Positions 52,112 through 60,515 of a stretch of 64,000 nt of DNA are shown here, in pieces. A model generated the notes under the pieces. The model did not search any database, was not told the DNA's origin, and saw only the letters and a list, made by a program, of their open reading frames with translations. Numbering within the stretch: the first letter of the stretch is position 1; every line of letters begins with the position of its first letter. The stretch comes from Litorimonas sp964352855 (GTDB taxonomy: Bacteria > Pseudomonadota > Alphaproteobacteria > Caulobacterales > Maricaulaceae), in assembly GCA_964352855.1 (NCBI GenBank), contig CAYGTR010000001.1, positions 124,001-188,000 on the forward strand, in the 5' to 3' direction. A program made the position numbers and the translations under genes.

Positions 52112-52675
52112 TTATTTGATTTCCCTCAAAAACAATACTCTTGCCGCGCCCCATGTTTTATCGGCCAAAACATCAAACCCTCTCGAGTCGATTTCCGCCT
52201 CTTTACTTTCTTCTAAAATGATGATGCCGTTCTCTGCCACGAGGCCTTGCTCTTTGAGGCGGGAGAGCACGGGTTTCCACAGGCCTTTATTATAGGGCGG
52301 GTCCATGAAGATATGGGTAAAGGGGCCGCGCAGATTTCCAGGGGCGATTTTGAGCTTTGTGGCGTCATGACGGTGGAGGCGTGTGCAGCCAAAGAGCCCC
52401 ATTTTGTCGACATTGTCGCGAATAGCGCCGCGCGCTTTAGGGTCTGTTTCAACAAACAGGCAAAATTCGGCGCCGCGCGATATGGCTTCGAGCCCTAGCG
52501 CGCCCGAGCCTGCAAAAATATCGGCAACAATCGCGCCGTCCATAGGTGGGGCCCAGTCTGCGTGAGCGAGAATATTAAAGATGGATTCGCGGGTCTGATC
52601 GCTTGTAGGGCGAGTATTTCGCCCGCTAGGGGTAACAATGTTTCGCCCCCGTAATGAACCCGTGACAATTCTCAC
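52112..52675 (-). CDS. rsmD: 16S rRNA (guanine-966-N2)-methyltransferase
   Basis: The 187-residue methyltransferase modifies G966 of 16S rRNA. It opens with the family sequence RIVTGSLRGRNIVTPSG and RPTSDQTRESIFNIL. It has the SAM-binding segment VADIFAGSGALGLEAISRG and the DPPY catalytic motif in FMDPPYNKG. The start is GTG at 52675, overlapping the TAG of the pseudouridine synthase gene by 1 nt, so the two genes are translationally coupled. Confidence 0.94.
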   Translation of the reverse strand: MRIVTGSLRGRNIVTPSGRNTRPTSDQTRESIFNILAHADWAPPMDGAIVADIFAGSGALGLEAISRGAEFCLFVETDPKARGAIRDNVDKMGLFGCTRLHRHDATKLKIAPGNLRGPFTHIFMDPPYNKGLWKPVLSRLKEQGLVAENGIIILEESKEAEIDSRGFDVLADKTWGAARVLFLREIK

Positions 52676-53709
52676 TATTTCTTCCCTCGTCCTTGACCGC
52701 GCGGGGCGAATTTGCCTGACATTTTGCCGCCGGGTTTGCCGTAAGCCTTACCGCCTGGATTTTTAGGTGGGCGGGTGCCTGCTTTGGATTTAGGTTTTGC
52801 GCTCGATTTAGCAAATTTCCCACGTCCTTTAGGAGCGTTTTCGTCCTTGGCAGTGGCGGGCTTGTCTTGAAAACGTTTGGCGCTAGCAAAGCTGCCGCGT
52901 TTGGGTTTTTTAACGATGACTTTTTCTTCAGGAATATCAATCAGATGCCCAATCTGGTCGCGTAAGATTCGCGTTTTAATTTCCTCACACGCCCCTTTGC
53001 CGAGGTCACCAAGCATGTAAGGGCCATAAGAGACGCGGATAAGTCGGTTCACTTGGAGTTTGAGCGTTTCAAGCGCGCGCCTGATCTCCCGATTTTTCCC
53101 GTCTTTCAGCGTGACATTGATCCAGGCATTATCGCCTTGTTGGCGGTCGAGCGTTGCAATGATTTCGCCTGTCGGGATACCGTCAATGACAACACCGTCT
53201 TTGAGCGTATCGAGCTGCTCCTGTGTGACTTTACCGTAAGCGCGTGCGCGGTAACGCCGTGTCCACCCTGTGCTGGGCAGTTCTAATTTACGGGCTAACT
53301 CGCCGTCATTTGTTAAAAGGATAAGACCTTCTGAGGTCAGGTCGAGACGCCCCACAGAAATCACGCGCGGCATATTGGTTGGCAGGGCTTCGAACATAGT
53401 TCTGCGCCCTTGCTCGTCCTTATGCGATGTCACTAAACCATCGGGTTTATGGTAACGCCACATACGCGGAATGTCTTTTTCCGCAATGGGTTCGTTATCA
53501 ACGAGAATTTTTTCTTTGCCTGTCACTTTAAAAGCGGGGGTTGTCAGAACGGTTCCGTTCACTTTCACGCGCCCCTCTGCGATCATTTTCTCAACGTCAC
53601 GACGTGACGCCACACCTGCGCGCGCCAAATATTTGGCAATACGATCACCCTCTTTATCCTTAAGTTCAGGTTTTTTTTGGGCGTGGTCGCTTTTTTTCAT
53701 ATCTGGCAT
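52675..53709 (-). CDS. RsuA/RluB/RluF-family rRNA pseudouridine synthase
   Basis: The 344-residue protein has an N-terminal S4 RNA-binding domain (RIAKYLARAGVASRRDVEKMI, about residues 22-75). The catalytic domain has the signature GRLDLTSEGLILLTNDG, in which the aspartate is catalytic. The last 80 residues are Lys/Gly/Pro/Arg-rich and disordered, a common RNA-binding extension in RluB-like proteins. It isomerises a uridine in rRNA; whether 23S (RluB) or 16S (RsuA) cannot be told. It is coupled to rsmD, another rRNA-modifying enzyme, in one operon. Confidence 0.9.
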   Translation of the reverse strand: MPDMKKSDHAQKKPELKDKEGDRIAKYLARAGVASRRDVEKMIAEGRVKVNGTVLTTPAFKVTGKEKILVDNEPIAEKDIPRMWRYHKPDGLVTSHKDEQGRRTMFEALPTNMPRVISVGRLDLTSEGLILLTNDGELARKLELPSTGWTRRYRARAYGKVTQEQLDTLKDGVVIDGIPTGEIIATLDRQQGDNAWINVTLKDGKNREIRRALETLKLQVNRLIRVSYGPYMLGDLGKGACEEIKTRILRDQIGHLIDIPEEKVIVKKPKRGSFASAKRFQDKPATAKDENAPKGRGKFAKSSAKPKSKAGTRPPKNPGGKAYGKPGGKMSGKFAPRGQGRGKK

Positions 53710-53747
53710 GACTTGACCGTTCGGGTTTTGCGCGAAACAAGCGCTCT

Positions 53748-54203
53748 ATGATTGATGAAGACTATATGCGCATCGCTTTGGAGGAAGCGCAAGCGGCGTC
53801 TGCTCGCGGCGAAGTGCCTGTTGGGGCTGTCTTGGTCAACCCCATGACACAGGAAATTATCGCCCGAACGGGCAATGCGCCTATCGGTATTTGTGATCCC
53901 ACGGCCCACGCTGAAATATTAGCCTTACGCGACGGCGCTTATAAAGAGGACAATTACCGTCTGACAGGATTTGATCTCTATGTCACATTAGAGCCCTGCA
54001 CCATGTGTGCCGGCGCAATCTCGAACGCCCGAATTGGACGGGTTATCTACGGCGCGTCTGATCCCAAAGGCGGTGCGATTGAGAGTGGTGTACGCTTTTT
54101 TGAGCAGGCGAGTTGTCATCACCGTCCTGAAATCGTGAGTGGGATATTAGCGGAAGACTCTTCGGCCATGCTCAAGGCTTTCTTCAAAGCGCGCAGAAAA
54201 TGA
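53748..54203 (+). CDS. tadA: tRNA-specific adenosine deaminase
   Basis: The 151-residue enzyme converts A34 to inosine in tRNA-Arg(ACG). Zinc-site motifs are HAEILALRD (His and catalytic Glu) and the PCTMCAGAI cysteine pair. Length and the opening DEDYMRIALEEAQAASARGEVPVGA are typical. The ATG of the following transporter overlaps its TGA by 4 nt. This tadA is unrelated to the pilus tad genes. Confidence 0.95.
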   Translation: MIDEDYMRIALEEAQAASARGEVPVGAVLVNPMTQEIIARTGNAPIGICDPTAHAEILALRDGAYKEDNYRLTGFDLYVTLEPCTMCAGAISNARIGRVIYGASDPKGGAIESGVRFFEQASCHHRPEIVSGILAEDSSAMLKAFFKARRK

Positions 54204-55228
54204 GAACCACGTTAAGAGAGACAACCGGCGACGCACTTTTATCGCATGAACTTGATCTTCCGCGAAGCAAAGCCAGATGGGGTTATGTTTTTGCGGCGCT
54301 TGGCGCGATGCTCTATTCGATGAAGGCGATTTTTGTGAAGCTGGCCTATCTACCAGGTGGTGGACTGGCGGCAAATGATTTGGACGCCATCACGCTCATG
54401 GCGCTGCGCATGGGATTTTCTCTGCCCGTTTATATTGGCATCTTGATATATAGTCTGAAACGCAAAGGCGGAAATGTGCCGCTCAAATATGTCGCGCAAG
54501 CGGCGCTTATGGGATTTTTGGGTTACCACTTGTGTACCTATCTTGATTTTACAGGGCTCAAACTCATCACGGCACAGTTGGAGCGACTCATCCTTTTTAC
54601 CTATCCTGCCTTTGTTGTGATCTTTGGTGCTCTCTTTTTCGGAGGTCGTATTACCAAAGCGGGTATGGCGTCCATTATTTTGGCCTATAGCGGTCTCGTT
54701 ATTGTTTTTATCGGCGGCGATATTGCGACGGGTATAAATGTGCCATTGGGGAGTGCCCTCATTCTGGCAACGGCGATTTTCTTCGCTTTGTTTCAGCTTT
54801 TTGCGAAACGTTTGATCGATAAAATGGGGTCTAAGGTCTTTACTTGCTTGGCGATGATTACGGCAGGCACGACAATTATCACCTATTTCATAGTGCATAG
54901 CTTGGGCCAGGATGGCATTGGTGTCGCCCTTGACTTGCCGCCTCGTATTTATGTTCTCGGGGCAACGATTGCGTTTTTCTCGACGATCTTGCCGAGCTTC
55001 CTCATTAACATCGCGATTGGTCGCGTAGGCGCGCAAACCGTGGCTGTGATGGGCATGGTTGGGCCATTAGCAACAATCGTCGCAGCGATTGTGGTTTTGA
55101 AAGAGCCGTTCGCCTTTTGGGACGGGGTGGGGACGCTTGTGACATTGTCGGGCATAAGCCTCTATATGTGGCTCAACGCCAAAAGGTCTCAGAAAGTCCC
55201 TAACAAGTCTAAACCTCTCCAGACATAA
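54200..55228 (+). CDS. EamA/DMT-family transporter
   Basis: The 342-residue inner-membrane protein has about ten hydrophobic segments arranged as two EamA repeats (about residues 25-160 and 185-325), with the ALMGFLGYHLCTYLDFTGLKLI segment typical of drug/metabolite transporters. It exports or imports a small metabolite that cannot be named. Its start overlaps tadA by 4 nt. Its last 40 bases overlap the 3' end of the opposing TauE gene. Confidence 0.85.
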   Translation: MRTTLRETTGDALLSHELDLPRSKARWGYVFAALGAMLYSMKAIFVKLAYLPGGGLAANDLDAITLMALRMGFSLPVYIGILIYSLKRKGGNVPLKYVAQAALMGFLGYHLCTYLDFTGLKLITAQLERLILFTYPAFVVIFGALFFGGRITKAGMASIILAYSGLVIVFIGGDIATGINVPLGSALILATAIFFALFQLFAKRLIDKMGSKVFTCLAMITAGTTIITYFIVHSLGQDGIGVALDLPPRIYVLGATIAFFSTILPSFLINIAIGRVGAQTVAVMGMVGPLATIVAAIVVLKEPFAFWDGVGTLVTLSGISLYMWLNAKRSQKVPNKSKPLQT

Positions 55229-55938
55229 ACGGCGCCTATGGCGGTGACCAAATATCGGCTCACAGACTTAAAACCGACATCAGAGAAATGCTTTAACAGA
55301 CGCGTGCCCAGAAACGTGCCTGCCATGACGCAAGGCACCGCCGCAATAAAAATCCAAAAGGGCGGCAAACCCGAGAGGCCTGCGGTTAGGGCTAACGGGA
55401 TTCCGAAATAGACAATTTTTACGAGGTGTGAGGCCAGCATGGTCACAGCCTTGGTCGACACAATTTCCTGTCGGGTGAGGGTAGTTTTGACATAAAAGAA
55501 ATCGAGGGCCGGGCCGGCGACTCCTGCCGTAAGATTTAGACCCATCACCATCGCGCCGCAAAGGGCAGCATGAGACGGTTTTTGCGCGTCACCCTGCAGC
55601 CAGCCACGGGGTAGCCAAAGCAAAAGAGGCAAAAGTCCGAGGGCTAAAAATAATTGTCCTTTATTGAGCGTTATTGCGGCGAGAAGCATTAGACCGACTG
55701 CGGGTGCGGCGCCCACTAATTGCCATCCTAACACGTCCCATCTGACACCATCTTTCAAGAGATAGGCGCGGTAACCATTGCTCACGCTTTGAACGGCCCC
55801 ATGGACAACCATCGCTTCAGCAACGCCTAAAAATGTCGCGATGACACCCATAAAAATCAATCCGCCCGCCATGCCGAACACGCCTGAAATACCGGCTGTG
55901 ATAAAGGCGGCGGTAAGAATAATTAATGCGATTTTCAT
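55189..55938 (-). CDS. TauE/SafE-family sulfite/sulfoacetate exporter-like permease
   Basis: The 249-residue membrane protein has about seven hydrophobic segments and the TauE/SafE opening ALIILTAAFITAGISGVFGMAGGL. Members move small anions such as sulfite or organosulfonates; the substrate here is unknown. The gene overlaps the convergent EamA gene by 40 bp, unusual for two membrane-protein genes, and both frames look intact at their ends. Confidence 0.82.
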   Translation of the reverse strand: MKIALIILTAAFITAGISGVFGMAGGLIFMGVIATFLGVAEAMVVHGAVQSVSNGYRAYLLKDGVRWDVLGWQLVGAAPAVGLMLLAAITLNKGQLFLALGLLPLLLWLPRGWLQGDAQKPSHAALCGAMVMGLNLTAGVAGPALDFFYVKTTLTRQEIVSTKAVTMLASHLVKIVYFGIPLALTAGLSGLPPFWIFIAAVPCVMAGTFLGTRLLKHFSDVGFKSVSRYLVTAIGAVYVWRGLDLLGTF

Positions 55939-56020
55939 GAAAAAAGGCAGTCCTATGGGCGATTCAGACAGTTGTGACTTATCTCTCTTAAGTAGATTTA
56001 GTTAATAAAGCGTCCATAAT

Positions 56021-56066
56021 TTAACGTCCTATTAACCATGCCGACTTAGCCATTACACCTAGATTC
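56021..56066 (+). promoter_or_regulatory. Perfect extended CtrA box with a GANTC site upstream of the coiled-coil gene
   Basis: TTAACGTCCTATTAACCAT at 56021-56039 is a perfect TTAA-N7-TTAACCAT. GATTC, a CcrM site, follows at 56062-56066. The coiled-coil ATG is at 56097. This layout resembles CtrA/CcrM-controlled cell-cycle promoters of Caulobacter relatives. Confidence 0.65.
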
Positions 56067-56096
56067 GAACACTCATTTTATTGTCTGGGGGCAATT

Positions 56097-57323
56097 ATGA
56101 AATTCCTAAAACGCGATAAGGCCTCTTCTGAGATAACAGCAGCGGATGAACTCATCCGGACCTATGCGAGATCAGAAACTCGTAGTCATGCCGCCTCAAG
56201 CGATGATATTGCGCTGGCTCAAGAGGCGGTGACACAGCTTTCGTCACAGTTTAAATCGAGTGCTGACGCGCAACAAATGGCGGCGAAGCGCATGAGCGCT
56301 TTGACTAAGACGATTACGAAAATGGAAACTCGGTTGCGTCAGCTTGACCGCGTCGAGTCTGATAATCATAAACTCGCCAAAGAGCTTCAGGATTTAAGCC
56401 AGAAATTTAAACAGAACAGCCTTTTGTCGGAAGAGCAAGAAAAGACGCTTATAGAATTGCGTCGTCAACGCGATGATTTCCGCACACAAATGGAAATGGC
56501 GAAGAAATCTTTGGCCCAATATGAAGAACGCGATCAAGCGTCCCGCGAGGCGCTTTTGAGGCAGTCCCGAGACTTAGATATCCTCAAAACGAAGGTGTTG
56601 CAAAAAGAAGAAGCCCTACAAACATTAGAACTGACACAGCAAAACCTGAAAGAGGAACTGTCTCAGGCTGTGGCCGAAATCTCTTCGGAACGTCATCGGT
56701 CGCTGGAGCTTCAAAAATCGACGGAAGAACTTACATCGCGCTTAACTGAAAAAAGCCATTCAAATGACAAAGCTATGGCGGAATTAAAGGTTGTTCAAAC
56801 ACGGTTTAATGAACAGAAAGAGAAGCTTTTTTCTCTCAAAGGCGAAGTTCAATCGCTGACATATAATCTGACATCCCAGAAGAGCGGGTATGAGGACACA
56901 TTAAAGCGCCGTGAAGACGAAATTTTGGGACTGAAGAACCAGAATGAACAATTGAACACACAATTGCGGATAAAGGACAATATGACGGCGCATTTTGACG
57001 AGGAGCTCTCAGGCCTCCGCGTTGCTTTGGACTCTGAGCGTAGCCGCGCGACACGTGAATCGAATGCACTACATAACAAGTCAGAAGAGCTTGAGCGTCA
57101 CAATCGGGCTTTGGCGCAATCCAAGGCCGAATATGAGCAATTACAAGCAAAGTTCAGTACGGCTGTAGAAGACCTCGATACACTACGTAAACTCTGTTCC
57201 ATTCAGAAGCAGAAATTGGAACGTTATGCTGCTATTTCCGGCGGTGTCACAGGGCAGGTCTTTGTGCATCAAGAGGAAGCGCCCTCTGAACATGATTATA
57301 GTCCACGTCTAAAGGCGGTCTAA
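56097..57323 (+). CDS. Long coiled-coil protein, possible cytoskeletal element
   Basis: The 408-residue protein has no signal peptide or membrane segment. A short basic head (MKFLKRDKASSE) precedes a nearly unbroken heptad-rich coiled coil of Lys/Glu/Gln/Leu from about residue 60 to 385 (for example LRQLDRVESDNHKLAKELQD). A short Gly/Pro-containing tail follows. This head-rod-tail plan resembles crescentin-type bacterial intermediate-filament-like proteins, though any SMC-like or structural coiled coil could look alike. GGGGG before the ATG is a strong ribosome site. A perfect CtrA box and a GANTC site upstream suggest cell-cycle timing. Monocistronic, with its own terminator. Confidence 0.75.
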   Translation: MKFLKRDKASSEITAADELIRTYARSETRSHAASSDDIALAQEAVTQLSSQFKSSADAQQMAAKRMSALTKTITKMETRLRQLDRVESDNHKLAKELQDLSQKFKQNSLLSEEQEKTLIELRRQRDDFRTQMEMAKKSLAQYEERDQASREALLRQSRDLDILKTKVLQKEEALQTLELTQQNLKEELSQAVAEISSERHRSLELQKSTEELTSRLTEKSHSNDKAMAELKVVQTRFNEQKEKLFSLKGEVQSLTYNLTSQKSGYEDTLKRREDEILGLKNQNEQLNTQLRIKDNMTAHFDEELSGLRVALDSERSRATRESNALHNKSEELERHNRALAQSKAEYEQLQAKFSTAVEDLDTLRKLCSIQKQKLERYAAISGGVTGQVFVHQEEAPSEHDYSPRLKAV

Positions 57324-57342
57324 ATCGTCCCGTCATAAAATT

Positions 57343-57373
57343 AAAAAACCCGGCCAAAATGTCGGGTTTTTTT
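57343..57373 (+). terminator. Terminator of the coiled-coil gene
   Basis: AAAAAACCCG (57343-57352) pairs with CGGGTTTTTT (57363-57372) around a 10-nt loop, with a further T. Confidence 0.9.
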
Positions 57374-57633
57374 GTGACAAACGCATGGAATCAGTCTCTT
57401 TATAAAACAACAAAGCTAAAAATAGCGGTTTTCGTTAGGGTGAGTATTCTAATTTTATGGGGCAAAATCTAGGATAGAAATACTATATGGGCTAAATTTG
57501 GGGGCTCATAAACTATATATTGTGTAAGTGCGTGTCTCCTTTGCAACAGATGGCGCGTTTCTTGCGTGTGAATGCGTAGAGGCTGGCGATAAGCCTTGTT
57601 TAGGCTGCTTAAGGCCTTATATGGAGCGCCAAT
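57374..57633 (+). other. Intergenic region before the SleB-like gene
   Basis: AT-rich sequence with one GAATC site near 57388, a small hairpin (AGCCT/AGGCT near 57594-57608) and a palindrome around TAAGGCCTTA just before the gene. No promoter or RNA gene can be named with confidence. Confidence 0.3.
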
Positions 57634-58398
57634 ATGAAACAAAGACGGTATATCATCGCCGGTTGGAGTTTAGGCTTAGTGGCTGTGGGGGCAGCTAGTA
57701 TTGCATTTCCAGCTATTGCGCAAAAAGCAGTGGATCAGCGCTCCGCTGCGGCTTGGGCGGCGAAAGCAGACTCTTTTGTTGAAGCCGTGCAATCTGACGC
57801 GGTCGCAAATCTTGATTTAGTTGACACGCACATTGCGGATTTGGCCGAGTTGAAATCAAATATTGAGATCGACAATACAGCGCAACGCGACATCGCTGTC
57901 GTAAAAACACTGACAAAATCACAACCTCTCATTCGTCGTTGGGCAGATTATGAAATGCGTCAGCATAAGTGTCTTTCCGAAGCGGTTTATTATGAAGCCC
58001 GTTCAGAGACGAAATCAGGTCAAATCGGTGTCGCAGAAGTTGTGATGAACCGTGTGGCTTCAAAACACTATCCTGACACGATCTGTGGGGTTGTTTATCA
58101 AGGCTCTAAGCGTGAAAGTGGGTGCCAATTTAGTTTTACCTGTGACGGATCTATGGACCGTGACCCAAAAGGGCGTGCCTGGAAGCGGTCACAAGAGATC
58201 GCCACTTTAACGATGACGGGTATGGCCCCCAAATTGACCAAAAAAGCGACGCATTACCATACGACGGATGTAAATCCGGATTGGGCACCAACCTTACGTT
58301 ATAACGGCCAAATCGGCTCGCATAAATTCTATCGCTTTAAATGGAATGAGCGTCCGATTGTGCGCAGTGTAAATATGAGTATCGCGCCGCCAAGTTAG
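57634..58398 (+). CDS. Cell wall hydrolase, SleB/CwlJ family
   Basis: The 254-residue protein has a signal peptide ending AIAQKA. A helical region follows (residues 30-105), then a SleB-type hydrolase domain (about residues 110-245) with LSEAVYYEARSE, IGVAEVVMNRV, YPDTICGVVYQ and CQFSFTCDG. Family enzymes cut glycan strands of peptidoglycan, probably as lytic transglycosylases; the glutamate in EAVYYEARSE is the likely catalytic residue. GGAGCG precedes the ATG. It is probably periplasmic and acts in wall turnover. Confidence 0.9.
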   Translation: MKQRRYIIAGWSLGLVAVGAASIAFPAIAQKAVDQRSAAAWAAKADSFVEAVQSDAVANLDLVDTHIADLAELKSNIEIDNTAQRDIAVVKTLTKSQPLIRRWADYEMRQHKCLSEAVYYEARSETKSGQIGVAEVVMNRVASKHYPDTICGVVYQGSKRESGCQFSFTCDGSMDRDPKGRAWKRSQEIATLTMTGMAPKLTKKATHYHTTDVNPDWAPTLRYNGQIGSHKFYRFKWNERPIVRSVNMSIAPPS

Positions 58399-58456
58399 AC
58401 ACGATTTTTTTCACGGACTGACAAGACTCTGTCGTAATTCTTAAGTATAGGGACGT

Positions 58457-59578
58457 ATGATAAAACATTCTTTCCTCCTCCTCTCTGCAACACTTTTGCT
58501 GGGGTGTACGACCTTACCGCAATATTCTAACAATTATGATGCGTCTGATGTCACGACGATGACATCTGCACCTCTTTCTAAAACAGAACCTCTGACACGC
58601 ATCGCGTTTGGGTCTTGTTTGTCCGAGAAAGAAGACCAGACCATTTGGAATACAATTCGCGCCGAAAATCCGGATGCATTTTTGTTTCTTGGCGATAATG
58701 TTTACGGCGATGTCTATCGCAATCATCCCTCCTTTACCGACCCTTCTCTGCCAATGTTGCGTGAGAGCTATAATGTTTTGGCAAAAAGCGAACCTTTTGC
58801 ACAATTCCGTCAAGAAACCCCCATGCTCGTGACATGGGATGATCACGATTACGGGATTAATGACGGCGGTGCGGATTTCGCGTTCCGTGAACAGGCGGAA
58901 GCGATCTTCTTAAAGGCATGGGACGTCCCAACGAATGATGAGCGGCGCCAGCGCGAGGGTATTTACAGCTCTGAAATGATTGGCCCTGAAGGACGGCGCG
59001 TTCAAATTATTATGCTCGATACGCGTTATTTCCGAACCTATTTACAAGCCACAGATGAGCGTAATGCTCCCGGCAAAGAACGCTATGTTCCCTTGGAAGG
59101 CGGTCACGGCACAATGTTGGGTGACGCGCAATGGGAATGGTTGGAAGCAGAATTAAAAAAGCCCGCGGATTTACGCCTGATTGCCAGTTCTATTCAAGTT
59201 CACGCCGACGGTCATGGTTGGGAAGCGTGGAAAATGATGCCTGCAGAGCGGGATCGCTTTTATAGGCTGATTGACGAAACAAATGTTGAGAATGCCATTC
59301 TGCTCTCAGGTGATCGTCATGCAGGCGGTATATACCGTCGGGATGATGTGACGAAGACCCCCCTCTATGAAATAACGGCCTCTTCTTTGAACTTGCCTGC
59401 AAGCAAGTGGCGGGCTGAGAGCGGAGAAACACGAGTGGAAGATGGTCCACACCGCCTCACAACCATGCAATTCGAAGTCAATTACGGCTTACTCGATATT
59501 GATTGGGATCAGCGGGTCGTCAATATGACTCTTCGCAGTCCTGACGATGTCGACTTTAAGCAAACCGTCAGCTTTTAG
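58457..59578 (+). CDS. PhoD-like metallophosphatase lipoprotein
   Basis: The 373-residue protein has a lipoprotein signal with lipobox LLLGC (Cys16) and an alkaline phosphatase D-type metallophosphoesterase domain. That domain shows RIAFGSCLSEK, FLFLGDNVYGD, TWDDHDYGINDGG and LLSGDRHAGG, which carry the metal-binding Asp, Asn and His residues. It hydrolyses phosphomono- or diesters outside the cytoplasm; the specific substrate is unknown. Its stop overlaps the stop end of nadC by 4 nt in convergent orientation. Confidence 0.9.
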   Translation: MIKHSFLLLSATLLLGCTTLPQYSNNYDASDVTTMTSAPLSKTEPLTRIAFGSCLSEKEDQTIWNTIRAENPDAFLFLGDNVYGDVYRNHPSFTDPSLPMLRESYNVLAKSEPFAQFRQETPMLVTWDDHDYGINDGGADFAFREQAEAIFLKAWDVPTNDERRQREGIYSSEMIGPEGRRVQIIMLDTRYFRTYLQATDERNAPGKERYVPLEGGHGTMLGDAQWEWLEAELKKPADLRLIASSIQVHADGHGWEAWKMMPAERDRFYRLIDETNVENAILLSGDRHAGGIYRRDDVTKTPLYEITASSLNLPASKWRAESGETRVEDGPHRLTTMQFEVNYGLLDIDWDQRVVNMTLRSPDDVDFKQTVSF

Positions 59579-60438
59579 GTCGCATCCATACCAATATCAA
59601 AATTCGGGGCTGAATGGGTTAAAGCGCCGATAGAAATGACATCAACACCTGTTTCGGCGAGTCCTCTGACGGTCTTGAGATTTACGCCGCCTGAAGCTTC
59701 CAATATCGGGCGGCGATAGGTTGATTTATTAACGATAGCGACGGCTTTGCGTAATTTTTGTGCATCCATATTATCCAGCAGAATGACATCGGGCTCATAA
59801 GTCAGCAAGATTTCAAGCTGTTTTAACGTATCCACTTCCACACTGATCCGCGCCATATGGTCGGCATTGGCTTTAATGGCTGACAGTGCGGCATCCATAC
59901 CGCCCGCTAGCGCAATATGATTATCTTTAATCATTATGGCGGCAGCAAGGCTTTCGCGGTGGGTAAAGCCCCCGCCGGCGAGGACGGCTTGTTTTTCTAG
60001 GGCACGAAGGCCTGGGGTTGTTTTGCGAGTCGCTGCAATACGGACTCTCGTGCCTTCCACCTGCTTAACATAATGGTGGGTGAGGGTCGCAACGCCCGAT
60101 AAGCGGCCTAAAAAATTGAGGGCGACGCGTTCTGCCGAGAGCAGGCTGCGGCTTGGGCCTTTAATATCAGCAATAATGGTTCCGGCTTTGACATTTGCAC
60201 CGTCTTTTATGCGTGGTTTAAAGCTGATCTTTGGATCGACGAGCGTATGTGTCAATGCGGCAGCTTGAAGACCGGCCAGGACACCTGTCTCTCTGGCCCG
60301 CATGACAAGCGATCCTTCAGCGCTTTCGGGCACAAGGAGATTCGCGGTAATATCACCGGACACACCAAAGTCTTCGGCCAAGGCGAAGCGTACAATAGGC
60401 TCAATGACAGATTGGGGCAGGGCGGGTAAGGTTCTCAT
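59575..60438 (-). CDS. nadC: Nicotinate-nucleotide pyrophosphorylase (quinolinate phosphoribosyltransferase)
   Basis: The 287-residue enzyme makes nicotinate mononucleotide from quinolinate in NAD synthesis. Family segments include AEDFGVSGDITANLL, RVALNFLGRLSGVATLT, RKTTPGLRALEKQAVLAGGG and the ending ASGGVNLKTVRGLAETGVDVISIGALTHS (read in parts). Length is normal. nadA and nadB are not adjacent. Confidence 0.95.
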   Translation of the reverse strand: MRTLPALPQSVIEPIVRFALAEDFGVSGDITANLLVPESAEGSLVMRARETGVLAGLQAAALTHTLVDPKISFKPRIKDGANVKAGTIIADIKGPSRSLLSAERVALNFLGRLSGVATLTHHYVKQVEGTRVRIAATRKTTPGLRALEKQAVLAGGGFTHRESLAAAIMIKDNHIALAGGMDAALSAIKANADHMARISVEVDTLKQLEILLTYEPDVILLDNMDAQKLRKAVAIVNKSTYRRPILEASGGVNLKTVRGLAETGVDVISIGALTHSAPNFDIGMDAT

Positions 60439-60515
60439 AGAGCCTACATAAGGGGCGCATTTCGATTTGACGAGAGAATTTCGGCACTTTCGCGCAGGCG
60501 ATGCGTATGTAGACT

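Noticed and set aside
54350..55036. 228-residue open frame antisense to the EamA gene
   Set aside because: Very rich in Asn/Arg/His, a mirror of a hydrophobic membrane protein; not a gene.
56060..56072. GATTCGAAC resembling a tRNA T-arm
   Set aside because: No acceptor, anticodon or D arm can be folded around it on either strand; it is explained as a GANTC site.
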